A stretch of 64,000 bases of DNA from Riemerella anatipestifer_F (GTDB taxonomy: Bacteria > Bacteroidota > Bacteroidia > Flavobacteriales > Weeksellaceae). Positions 17,447 to 25,434 of the stretch are shown here, in pieces. The notes under the pieces were generated by a model that had not been told where the DNA came from, searched no databases, and saw nothing but the letters and a program-made list of their open reading frames with translations. How positions within the stretch are numbered: position 1 is the stretch's first letter; the number at the start of each line of letters is the position of its first letter. The stretch lies in assembly GCF_037861325.1 (NCBI RefSeq), contig NZ_JAFELW010000007.1. One strand, written 5' to 3'. Made by a program: the position numbers and the translations under genes.

Positions 17447-19153
17447 ATGTATATAGAAAATATCAAAATATGGAATTTTAGAAAATTTGGAACAGATAGT
17501 GAATTTAATATAGAAAAACCGAACTTAGACTTAAATTTAACAAAAGGATTAAATGTAATCATAGGAGAAAATGATTCAGGAAAAACCGCTATTATTGATG
17601 CTATAAAATTAATCTTAAAAACTCATAGTTATGAGTTTCTAAGAGTAGAAAATGATGATTTTTACGAGAACACTAACAGATTTAGGATAGAGCTGAAATT
17701 CTGTGACTTATCTGATGATGAAGCTAAAAATTTTACAGAATGGCTTACTTGGGAGGAGAGAGAAGAAAACATAACTCCTATTTTAATAGTTAATTATGAT
17801 GTAAAACGAGTGGATGGTAAAATTTTTCCATCAGAAATAAAAGCGGGGGCAGATGAAGAAGGCTACTCTCTAACTGTAGAAGCTAAAGAATATTTAAAAA
17901 CTACCTATCTTAAACCTCTCAGAAACGCAGAAAACGAATTAATTGCAAAACGCAACTCTAGGTTATCTCAAATACTATTAGGAGATTCAATATTTAATGA
18001 AGAACACCAATTTATAGATTTATTTGCAGGGGTTAATACTAAAATAGAAAGTTATTTTATTGAAGATGAAAAAGGAAAAATAATTAAGAATAAAATAGAT
18101 AGTTACATACGAGGCTTTTATGGAAAAGAAAAAGAATCTATTTTCGAAGCTTCTTCTAATAATATTAAAAGTATCCTCGAGAAATTAAGTCTCTCTCTAA
18201 AAAATGAAAAAAATGTAGGGTTAGGTACTTTGAATAGGCTTTTTATGGCTGCAGAGTTACTTCATCTAAATAAAGAAAATTGGAGCGGATTAAGATTAGG
18301 TTTGATAGAAGAAATTGAAGCTCATTTGCACCCACAAGCTCAAATGCAAATCATAGAAACCTTACAAAAACAAGAGAAAATACAACTTATTCTCACTACT
18401 CATAGCCCTAATTTAGCGTCTAAAATACAACTTGAAAATTTAATCATTTGCAATAATGGGAATGCATTTCCTATGGGAGAAGATTACACTGAATTATCAA
18501 GAGAAAATTATACCTTTCTAGAAAAGTTTCTTGATGTGACAAAATCCAATCTATTCTTTGCAAAAGGAGTAATTTTCGTTGAAGGCTGGGCTGAAGAAAT
18601 ATTAATTCCAAGTATAGCAAAGGCAATGGGAATTAATTTAACAGAGAAAGGCATATCTATTATTAATATTGGAAATGTAGGTTTTAATCACTATTCAAAA
18701 ATATTTTTAAGAAAATCAGAACCTTATATGCAAATCCCCATTGCTGTTGTTACCGATTGTGATGTGAGAGAATATGAGATGAATGAAGGTGAATATGTGA
18801 AAAGAGAGAATATTCAAGAAGAAATTCGTAATAAGATTAAACAAATTGATTCAAAATCAGATAGAAATATAAAATATTTTGCAGCTCCTCGATGGACTTT
18901 AGAGTATTCATTATTTTTATCTGATAGTATGAAAAATTACTTTATAGAAGTTACTAAAGAAATCCATCCCCAAATAGATAGTCAATCTTCATTTGAGGTT
19001 GGTTTAGCAAAAAATTTGCTAACAAAGTATTTAAAGAAAACAGAAATAGCTTATAAGTTAGCCAATAAAATTGATTCTATAAATCAACCCCTAGAAATTT
19101 CAGAAGGAGACACTCTTAATTATTTACAACAAGCTATTCGTTATGTTACATGA
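17447..19153 (+). CDS. gajA: Gabija protein GajA (OLD-family ATPase-nuclease)
   Basis: 568 aa, close to the usual GajA length. An ABC-type ATPase with Walker A GENDSGKT (residues 40-47), signature/Walker B region LIEEIEAHLHPQAQ (about 287-300) and LILTTHSPNL (about 315-324). This is followed by a Toprim nuclease domain with VIFVEGWAEE (about 375) and VVTDCDVRE (about 433). OLD-family Toprim-ATPase directly followed by a UvrD-like helicase is the Gabija anti-phage pair, where GajA is a nucleotide-sensing DNA nicking enzyme. It overlaps gajB by 11 bp. Base composition is more AT-rich than the flanking tra genes, consistent with acquisition. Confidence 0.88.
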   Translation: MYIENIKIWNFRKFGTDSEFNIEKPNLDLNLTKGLNVIIGENDSGKTAIIDAIKLILKTHSYEFLRVENDDFYENTNRFRIELKFCDLSDDEAKNFTEWLTWEEREENITPILIVNYDVKRVDGKIFPSEIKAGADEEGYSLTVEAKEYLKTTYLKPLRNAENELIAKRNSRLSQILLGDSIFNEEHQFIDLFAGVNTKIESYFIEDEKGKIIKNKIDSYIRGFYGKEKESIFEASSNNIKSILEKLSLSLKNEKNVGLGTLNRLFMAAELLHLNKENWSGLRLGLIEEIEAHLHPQAQMQIIETLQKQEKIQLILTTHSPNLASKIQLENLIICNNGNAFPMGEDYTELSRENYTFLEKFLDVTKSNLFFAKGVIFVEGWAEEILIPSIAKAMGINLTEKGISIINIGNVGFNHYSKIFLRKSEPYMQIPIAVVTDCDVREYEMNEGEYVKRENIQEEIRNKIKQIDSKSDRNIKYFAAPRWTLEYSLFLSDSMKNYFIEVTKEIHPQIDSQSSFEVGLAKNLLTKYLKKTEIAYKLANKIDSINQPLEISEGDTLNYLQQAIRYVT

Positions 19154-21197
19154 AATTAGTATTACAGATGAGGATATTTTATATGCAGAAAAGATACTTT
19201 TACCAGAAGGGAAAAGTTTTGATTCTGAACGAAGAGAGTTTATTAAAAACCTAGAAACTATTGATTTACAAGCAATACCCGGAAGTGGTAAAACTACTGC
19301 TCTATTAGCAAAATTAGTTATTTTAGAAACCAAGTTACCCCTTTCTAATGGAGGTGGTATATTAGTTTTATCACATACCAACGCTGCAATAGATGAAATT
19401 AAATATAAAATAGAGAAATTTTGCCCTAAACTTTTCACATACCCTAATTTTATAGGGACAATACAAAGTTTCGTAGATAGTTTTTTAGCTATTCCATATT
19501 ACACAACAAAATTTAAAAAAAAGCCACTCAGAATAGATAATGAAGTTTATGAAGAAGAAATAGAAAAAAGGTTAACTCAATTAAGGCGTTATAGCTTTGA
19601 GTTAAATCCAGATAGCTTTAAAAAAATATATAGTATAGAAAAGAGTAATCCTTCTGTGTTTTATAATATCAGATTCGCTATTAATGAAAACGAAATCATC
19701 CTCTTAAAAAACCTTAATGGTAAAAAGTTAAATGTAGAAAAGCCAAGGGGAAGAACAAAACCTGAGAACTATCAAGATTATCTAGAAAATGAAAAGGAAA
19801 TTTTGTACAAATGGTTTTATGACTTTAAATGTAGCATAATGGAAAAAGGTATTTTGCATTTTGACGATGCCTACTTTTTAGCAGAACGATATTTATATGA
19901 AATTCCCAAAATAAAAAATATTATACAAAAGCGTTTCCCATATGTTTTTGTAGATGAAATGCAAGATATGGATAATCATCAATATAATTTACTAGAGAAA
20001 TTATTTTACAATAATGGGGAAAGTTATTCAAAATTTCAAAGAATTGGAGATAGAAATCAAGCTATTTATAATAATGTGAAAAGTGAATATGTATGGAAAG
20101 ATAGAGATGCTGTATTATCTTTGCAAAATAGTCACCGACTAAGTTCTCGTATAGCAAGTGTAGTAAAAAACTTTGCTCTGAATCATAATACTGATTTTAA
20201 GATTAATGGTAAAAATAGCTGTAATATAAAACCTCATATTATTTTATTTGAAGATACAACAATAAAAAAAGTTATCCCTAAATTTTCAGAATTGGTAAAA
20301 TATTTTAGGGTAAAGGGAGAATTAATTGATTTTGAAAAATATCCTATAAAAGCCATTTGTTGGAGTACAGAATGGAAATCAGAAGCTGACAGACAAAATA
20401 TTAAAAAAATTAGACTAGAAGATTATTTCTCAAATTACAAAAAAGAAAGAAATAAAACTAAAATAGATTATAATACATTAAAGAGCTATCTTATATATTA
20501 TGATAAAGAATCAAAAACATTAAAACCAATAAAAAATAATATTATAAATGCTTTTTTAAAAGTTTTACGTTTAGAAAATATCTTGTCTATTGATGAAAAA
20601 TATTTTACCAAAGCGTCACTATTAAAGTATTTAAAGGATGAAAATATTGAATTTTATGAGGAGTTTAATTTGAAACTATATAATTGGTCAATGAATATTA
20701 TAAAAGAGAATATTGAAACAGTATATTCTGAATTTAAAGAATTTATTTACCATTTTTTAAAGATATTCAATAGAAGTTCTTATCAATCAAGCGTTAATTT
20801 TATTGAAGATGATGAAGTACAAATATCTATTGATGGATTTGAAGTAGATAGAAATAACATCTATGTAGAAGATGATATAAGTGTAGAAGTAGTAAGTATA
20901 CATTCAGTAAAGGGACAGACTCATTGTGCTACATTATATTTAGAATCCTTTTATAAAATAGGATATGGGCATTATGAATCAGAGAGACTCAGAAATCAAT
21001 TTTTAGGAACACAAACTATTTGTGAAACTCTCTTATCTATTTCAAGTGGTCGCGAACGAGTGAAAGAATCAGCACAAATGGCTTATGTTGGTTTTTCAAG
21101 ACCTACTAATTTATTATGTATAGCCATTCATAAAGATCGATTTAACAAACATCTATCTGAAATAGATAGAAATATTTGGGAAATCATAGAAATATGA
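19143..21197 (+). CDS. gajB: Gabija protein GajB (UvrD-like helicase)
   Basis: 684 aa superfamily-1 helicase. Walker A AIPGSGKTTA (about residues 45-54), motif II FVDEMQDMDN (about 269-278), RIGDRNQAIY, a late motif SIHSVKGQTH (about 585) and AYVGFSRPTN (about 646). It partners GajA in Gabija, acting as the sensor/helicase component of the defence complex. It is longer than the GajB usually cited (about 500 aa); the extra material is a Lys/Glu/Tyr-rich middle segment (about 400-570). The stop codon TGA is completed by the first bases of the IS element; before that insertion it would have been TAG at the same place. Confidence 0.85.
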   Translation: MLHEISITDEDILYAEKILLPEGKSFDSERREFIKNLETIDLQAIPGSGKTTALLAKLVILETKLPLSNGGGILVLSHTNAAIDEIKYKIEKFCPKLFTYPNFIGTIQSFVDSFLAIPYYTTKFKKKPLRIDNEVYEEEIEKRLTQLRRYSFELNPDSFKKIYSIEKSNPSVFYNIRFAINENEIILLKNLNGKKLNVEKPRGRTKPENYQDYLENEKEILYKWFYDFKCSIMEKGILHFDDAYFLAERYLYEIPKIKNIIQKRFPYVFVDEMQDMDNHQYNLLEKLFYNNGESYSKFQRIGDRNQAIYNNVKSEYVWKDRDAVLSLQNSHRLSSRIASVVKNFALNHNTDFKINGKNSCNIKPHIILFEDTTIKKVIPKFSELVKYFRVKGELIDFEKYPIKAICWSTEWKSEADRQNIKKIRLEDYFSNYKKERNKTKIDYNTLKSYLIYYDKESKTLKPIKNNIINAFLKVLRLENILSIDEKYFTKASLLKYLKDENIEFYEEFNLKLYNWSMNIIKENIETVYSEFKEFIYHFLKIFNRSSYQSSVNFIEDDEVQISIDGFEVDRNNIYVEDDISVEVVSIHSVKGQTHCATLYLESFYKIGYGHYESERLRNQFLGTQTICETLLSISSGRERVKESAQMAYVGFSRPTNLLCIAIHKDRFNKHLSEIDRNIWEIIEI
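21187..21195. repeat. Target-site duplication of the IS (left copy)
   Basis: TAGAAATAT here is repeated exactly at 22532-22540, just outside the other IS end. Nine bases is usual for IS256-family insertions. Confidence 0.8.
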
Positions 21198-21246
21198 CAC
21201 TATCCCGTAAAGTGTGTAAGTTAAAATTACCGAGGGTTTAACTTTT

Positions 21247-22443
21247 TTAAAGTTGAACCCTTTGTTCAAAAATAGTTAAAAATTGATTTAAAATCAAGCC
21301 CCAATTATGAATAGGTTTCGACCATTTCTTAGTAGCTTCTCTTAAAGCCAAGAAAGTTGATTTCATAACCGCCTCATCTGTAGGGAAAGACAACTTATTT
21401 TTAGTGTATTTGCGTATCTTTCCGTTAAGATTCTCTATCAAGTTTGTGGTATAGATAATTTTTCTAATCTCTATAGGAAACTCATAAAAAGCGGTGAGTT
21501 CATCCCAATTATCTCTCCAGCTTTTAACGGCATAGGAATATTTATCATTCCACTTGTTTGCAAAGTCCTTTAAGGCGGCTTCGGCAGCTTCTTTAGTGGG
21601 GGCATTATAAATATCTTTCATATCTTTGGTAAAGGCTTTTTTATCTTTCCAGACGACATACCTACTAGCGTTTCTGATTTGATGTACTACGCATATTTGT
21701 GTAGTAGATTTAGGGAATACATTTTTGATGGTTTGGGTAAATCCATTCAGATTATCAGTGGCTGTAATAAGTAGGTCTTCTACTCCTCGAGCTTTTAAAT
21801 CTGTAAGTACATTCATCCAAAAGGCTGCTGATTCATTCTTCCCTAACCACAAGCCTAATACCTCCTTTTTACCATCTCTACGCAAGCCAACAGCTATATA
21901 CATTGTTTTATTGATAACCTTTGAGTTCTCCCTTACCTTAAAGACCATACCATCCATCCAAGTAATTAGATAAACAGGCTCTAAAGGTCTGTTTTGCCAA
22001 GCTATAATATCGTTGGTAATTCGGTCTGTGATTCTAGAAATGGTAGATGTTGATATATTAAAGTCGTACACCTCGCTAATCTGTTGTTCGATATCAGCAT
22101 TACTCATTCCTTTAGCATACAAACTAATGATAACATTTTCAATGCCATCCACCATATTGGTTCGCTTAGGAACAAGCATAGGATTAAAAGAAGCGTCTCT
22201 ATCTCTAGGGACTTTAATTGTGGTTTCTCCTAAGGTAGTTTTTATCTTTTTTGAACTATAACCATTACGAGAATTACTATGGGTAGACTGCTTATGCTTA
22301 TCATAACATAAATGAGCATCTAACTCACCTTCTAGCATCTTTTCAATCCCTCGCTTTTGAATGGACTTCAAAAAATCGGTAAGTTCTTCACCGCTTTGGA
22401 ATTGTTTAAAAAAATCGTCGTTTAAAAAATCTGCTTTGTTCAT
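21247..22443 (-). CDS. IS256-family transposase
   Basis: 398 aa, full length for the mutator/IS256 group. The DDE-type catalytic domain includes ITWMDGMVFKVRE, TDNLNGFTQTIKNVFP and, near the end, IIYTTNLIENLNGKIRKY with the conserved Asn/Glu block. The N-terminal part has the family KMLEGELDAHLCYDKH pattern. It catalyses movement of its own IS. An imperfect hairpin at 21234-21260 overlaps the stop and may end the transcript. Confidence 0.93.
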   Translation of the reverse strand: MNKADFLNDDFFKQFQSGEELTDFLKSIQKRGIEKMLEGELDAHLCYDKHKQSTHSNSRNGYSSKKIKTTLGETTIKVPRDRDASFNPMLVPKRTNMVDGIENVIISLYAKGMSNADIEQQISEVYDFNISTSTISRITDRITNDIIAWQNRPLEPVYLITWMDGMVFKVRENSKVINKTMYIAVGLRRDGKKEVLGLWLGKNESAAFWMNVLTDLKARGVEDLLITATDNLNGFTQTIKNVFPKSTTQICVVHQIRNASRYVVWKDKKAFTKDMKDIYNAPTKEAAEAALKDFANKWNDKYSYAVKSWRDNWDELTAFYEFPIEIRKIIYTTNLIENLNGKIRKYTKNKLSFPTDEAVMKSTFLALREATKKWSKPIHNWGLILNQFLTIFEQRVQL

Positions 22444-22471
22444 CGTGTATAAAAATTTAAAGTTAATAAAA

Positions 22472-22503
22472 AAACTATCGAGGGTTGCAACCCTCGATAG
22501 TTT
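22472..22503. repeat. 32-bp perfect palindrome upstream of the transposase
   Basis: Centred on GGGTTGCAACCC, with arms starting AAACTATCGA and ending TCGATAGTTT, inside the right end of the IS. Likely a transcription block that shields the transposase from outside promoters, or part of the end structure. Confidence 0.75.
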
Positions 22504-22531
22504 AAACTTTACACACTTTGTGAGATACTAC

Positions 22532-22540
22532 TAGAAATAT
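22532..22540. repeat. Target-site duplication of the IS (right copy)
   Basis: TAGAAATAT, matching 21187-21195. The next bases AG restore the original gajB stop codon TAG when the IS is removed in silico. Confidence 0.8.
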
Positions 22541-22548
22541 AGACATTC

Positions 22549-23169
22549 TCACACAAAATCCCCAATATCAAAGTCCTCTTTACCTTTTGTAGGAGGACTT
22601 TTTAAATCCCTATCTAATAGCTCAGAAACTCGTTGTCTAGCTTGTGGCAACACCTTTTCAATTTCGCTTAGTAATTCGGTATCACTGAGTTTTTTGGCAA
22701 TTGAGGTAGCTTGTTGTTCTTCCTCTTTATCCAATTCTTTCTTTGTGAACAAAGGCTCTACCTGTGCTAATTCCTCAAAAGATAGTCCCGTAGCAAAATC
22801 ATCGTCCTCTTCGGGAGTACGCATCGCTCGGAGGTCCTCTTCCTCGTCTTCATTGAGTTCTTTACTGAATATCGCTTCTAAATCCTCATCAGGAATTTGT
22901 GCAGGAATAGAGGTTTTTTTGAGCTCTGGTTGTGCCTTTATTGATTCTTGGTTTGAGGGTAATGACTCCTTAGTTTCTCGTGCTGATTCATCAACTTTGG
23001 GAGCAACAAATTTACTCTTACCTATTACAGTATAAGGCTCTTTCTCTTTGGACTTTAGGGGATTGCTACTTTGGGGAGTAGAATTTTTACTTTTGGGTTT
23101 TAAAAAATTTCTTTCCCATAATAGAAAGAATATGATGATAAACAACAGGATAATAATTATCTTTTCCAT
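22549..23169 (-). CDS. traD: TraD-like conjugation protein
   Basis: 206 aa. N-terminal membrane anchor (IIIILLFIIIFFLLW, residues 4-18), then a long Pro/Ser/Glu/Lys-rich linker, and a C-terminal helical domain with DDDFATGLSFEELAQVEPLF (about residues 122-141) and LLSEIEKVLPQARQRVSELL. That C-terminal pattern and the position after traB suggest the protein called TraD in Bacteroidota transfer regions; the assignment rests mainly on context. Its stop faces the gajB end with only a few bases between them (IS removed). Confidence 0.65.
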   Translation of the reverse strand: MEKIIIILLFIIIFFLLWERNFLKPKSKNSTPQSSNPLKSKEKEPYTVIGKSKFVAPKVDESARETKESLPSNQESIKAQPELKKTSIPAQIPDEDLEAIFSKELNEDEEEDLRAMRTPEEDDDFATGLSFEELAQVEPLFTKKELDKEEEQQATSIAKKLSDTELLSEIEKVLPQARQRVSELLDRDLKSPPTKGKEDFDIGDFV

Positions 23170-23172
23170 AAC

Positions 23173-23613
23173 TTAAAATATTGGTTTGTATTTATCTTTA
23201 AACGCTTTTTTAATTTCTTTTTCATAGCGATTAAAATGGTCTTCTAACAGGTTATCGAGATAGTTATAAATGGATATTTTATCCTCTCCAATTATCTGTA
23301 CAATTTGTACAATCCTACGATGAAATTCAGGACGGATATATACTGACTTTCCATTTCTTGCTGAAGTTTCTCCAGAACTGAAAAATAAACTTTCATAGGT
23401 TTCTATATCAGTCTTCTTAATCTTTGTTGGTTTTTGTTCGGGTTCGGGTATATTTTCAGGTTCAGATTCTTGGGGAGCTTTATCTAAAACAATATCTTCA
23501 GTGATTGGCTCCGATGTTCTAACCGAATCTTTAACAACTGACGCCTCCTCTTTTTTTCCTGCCATTAGCTCCATTAACTCGCTTTCGTTGATGGGGTTTC
23601 TTCTCTTTCTCAT
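23173..23613 (-). CDS. traB: TraB-like protein (DUF3408)
   Basis: 146 aa. Disordered acidic N-terminus, then a conserved C-terminal domain starting YESLFFSSGETSARNGKSVYI and continuing RPEFHRRIVQIVQIIGEDKISIYNYLDNLL, the DUF3408 signature with a ribbon-helix-helix-like look. It overlaps traA by 4 bp. DUF3408 proteins accompany a ParA-like ATPase at the start of Bacteroidota tra operons. Exact role unknown. Confidence 0.85.
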   Translation of the reverse strand: MRKRRNPINESELMELMAGKKEEASVVKDSVRTSEPITEDIVLDKAPQESEPENIPEPEQKPTKIKKTDIETYESLFFSSGETSARNGKSVYIRPEFHRRIVQIVQIIGEDKISIYNYLDNLLEDHFNRYEKEIKKAFKDKYKPIF

Positions 23614-24377
23614 ACTTCTATTATTTTTACAAATTCCTTAATAAAGTCGTCCAAATGACAACCACTCATTAGTCGTTCGTCTGCGGGCATCAAAGTGGAA
23701 CGAAATACATACTTTTGATTACCGCTTCCATCTTTGCGGAAGCGTTTACTATCTGATATATAGCTCTCCATCATCGTCAGTTGGAGTTCTGCGATGACAT
23801 TTTCGTAAATTCTATACAATGGCGATTTTTCTCGCCCATCGACTTGGTTCCAAAACAGATGGACTGACTTTATTTCGCTATCCATATTTTTAGCAATGAT
23901 GTTGGAAAGCACCTCTGTAAAACTGAGGGTACTTTCAATGACCACCCTATCGGCAGTGATGGGTGCGAAAATATGGTTGATATGGGATAGAACGGTCAAA
24001 ATCCCTGCGGTATTAACCGTTCCTGGCATATCAAATAGCACTACATCAATATCATAAGGCGTTTCTTTGATAAATTCTTCTGCCTTTTGAATCGCCTCAT
24101 TGGATTTACAAGTGATAATCGGATAGGCTTTTTTGTTAATCTTACTGAATTGCTCGTGGGCTTTCTGTTTGAAATGTTCATTCTGCATCACGATTTTCAA
24201 ATCCTGTTCCCGTAGATTACTGATACTATACTGTGGATAATCACAATCGAATACTACCACATTATAGCCCATTCGGTAATGAAGCAAACTGGCGACTAAA
24301 ATCGTAAAACTAGTTTTTCCTACACCGCCTTTTTGGGTGGCAAAGCTGACAAATTTGGGTTCTTTTTTCATACTCAT
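23610..24377 (-). CDS. traA: TraA, ParA-family ATPase
   Basis: 255 aa. Deviant Walker A KGGVGKTSFT (residues 15-24), Walker A' region VVFDCDYPQYS and Walker B VVLFDMPGTVNTAG, as in ParA/MinD partition ATPases. It is first in the leftward tra operon. It may position the element or the transfer machinery. The start at 24377 (MSMKKEPKF) has an alternative ATG two codons later. Its upstream DNA is the phased tetranucleotide tract. Confidence 0.88.
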   Translation of the reverse strand: MSMKKEPKFVSFATQKGGVGKTSFTILVASLLHYRMGYNVVVFDCDYPQYSISNLREQDLKIVMQNEHFKQKAHEQFSKINKKAYPIITCKSNEAIQKAEEFIKETPYDIDVVLFDMPGTVNTAGILTVLSHINHIFAPITADRVVIESTLSFTEVLSNIIAKNMDSEIKSVHLFWNQVDGREKSPLYRIYENVIAELQLTMMESYISDSKRFRKDGSGNQKYVFRSTLMPADERLMSGCHLDDFIKEFVKIIEV

Positions 24378-24396
24378 TTTTAATGGATATTTAATT

Positions 24397-24672
24397 TATG
24401 TACTTACTTATCTATATACTTATATGCAGGCATATCTATCTATACACATACATATTTACTTACTCATATACATCTGTATTTAGGTACATTCGTACTTATG
24501 TAATTGAATACATAAGTACTTATACATTCACCTACATCTATACATCCATATCTACATAGTTGAATACATACCGATTTATAGATATACATACTCACTTATG
24601 TACTTATTTACGCATATACTTACCTGCGTAAGTAGGTAGCTATGTAGGTATGCACATACATTTGTACGCACA
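24397..24672. repeat. Phased degenerate tetranucleotide (TAnn) tract
   Basis: 276 bp that can be cut into 69 successive 4-mers without a single phase slip. 49 start with TA, 58 have T at position 1 and 59 have A at position 2; position 3 is most often C or T. It contains a perfect 11-bp inverted repeat GTACTTATGTA / TACATAAGTAC (24492-24502, 24509-24519) and a 7-bp one (TACTTAC / GTAAGTA, 24617-24634). Not coding: period 4, many stops. It lies between the traA start and the mob operon. Function unknown; a ParA-type centromere, leader or decayed microsatellite are options. Confidence 0.85.
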
Positions 24673-24859
24673 AAGGAACACCAAATAGAAATATGGCTGA
24701 AATAGGCGGTATTTATTGGCATTTTGTGGCTCTTTATGGCACTTAAAAAATCATTGTCAGTCTATTGTTTATCCGTTGTTTTGTTATGAAAACAGAATAA
24801 TGAGTAGCCTCAAAAAAAGACAGGAGTTTTTTACCAAAAATAAAAGCTATTCACAACAC

Positions 24860-24949
24860 GAACAGTAGTGAGTGTTTTCTGTTCACCCGAACAGAGCAAG
24901 TTGTGTTTTGAGATGCTCAAAACCTTCTGAGCATCTCAAAACCAACTTG
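24860..24949. other. Probable origin of transfer (oriT) region
   Basis: Directly upstream of mobA. A strong inverted repeat: left arm 24897-24919 and right arm 24928-24949, with a perfect 14-bp core TTTTGAGATGCTCA / TGAGCATCTCAAAA and an extension CAAGTTG / CAACTTG broken by one extra base. A preceding GAACAG / CTGTTC pair lies at 24860-24884. Inverted repeats next to relaxase genes commonly mark oriT. The nic site cannot be placed from sequence alone. The rest of the 635-bp gap is the tetranucleotide tract and AT-rich DNA without a gene. Confidence 0.55.
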
Positions 24950-25012
24950 TCCTTGCAGGAGGCTAAAACCCCTCCGAAGTCGGGATTTTTTGATATTATA
25001 AATGGATTGTAT

Positions 25013-25429
25013 ATGGATAAAAAACATAAAGGAGGGCGTAAACCCAAAATAGATAAAGCTATTCATAGATATACTATTAGCTTTAATTCAGAAGAACACG
25101 AGAAATTTCTATCTCTATTTGAACAATCAGGTATGGCATACAAAGCTCGTTTTATCATTTCTGTCCTATTCAATAAAGAAATTAAAATGGTAAAAATTGA
25201 TAAAACAGCCATTGATTTTTATATCAAACTCACCGAATTAAACGCTCAATTTAGAAAAATAGCCGTCAATTATAATCAAATAGTCAAAATACTTTACCGT
25301 CATTTTTCAGAAAAAAAGGCAGGGGCATACCTTTTTAAACTCGAAGAACAGACCAAAAAGTTAGTGGCTTTAAGTGAAGAAATCAAACAGGTTACACAAA
25401 ATTTTGAGCAAAAACACTTAAAAAACTAA
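25013..25429 (+). CDS. mobA: MobA-like mobilisation accessory protein
   Basis: 138 aa from the ATG at 25013 (MDKKHKGGRKPKIDKAIHRY). A longer in-frame extension to 24872 would run through the oriT inverted repeat and is rejected. The KKHKGGRKPKID basic start and a ribbon-helix-helix-like segment (YTISFNSEEHEKFLSLFEQS) are typical of relaxosome accessory proteins. The middle carries the conserved AQFRKIAVNYNQIVKIL. It lies 5 bp before the relaxase gene and likely binds oriT. Confidence 0.85.
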   Translation: MDKKHKGGRKPKIDKAIHRYTISFNSEEHEKFLSLFEQSGMAYKARFIISVLFNKEIKMVKIDKTAIDFYIKLTELNAQFRKIAVNYNQIVKILYRHFSEKKAGAYLFKLEEQTKKLVALSEEIKQVTQNFEQKHLKN

Positions 25430-25434
25430 GTGAT

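Larger units (their letters stand above)
21196..22531. mobile_element. IS256-family insertion sequence, complete
   Basis: 1336 bp bounded by imperfect terminal inverted repeats: the left end contains AAAGTGTGTAAGTT followed by CGAGGGTT, and the right end read inward contains AAAGTGTGTAAAGTT followed by CGAGGGTT. It is flanked by a 9-bp target duplication. It carries one intact transposase. It sits exactly at the gajB stop codon, between gajB and traD. Because transposase, ends and duplication are intact, the insertion looks recent. Confidence 0.88.

Noticed and set aside
17447..21197. A new two-gene defence system
   Set aside because: OLD/Toprim ATPase followed by a UvrD-like helicase is the known Gabija arrangement; only the size of GajB is unusual.
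24397..24672. CRISPR array or coding microsatellite
   Set aside because: No repeat-spacer structure; period is 4, not 3, and every frame has stops.
24872..25012. 47-residue N-terminal extension of MobA
   Set aside because: It would be encoded by the oriT inverted repeat and reads as low-quality sequence; the MDKKHKGGRK start at 25013 fits the family.
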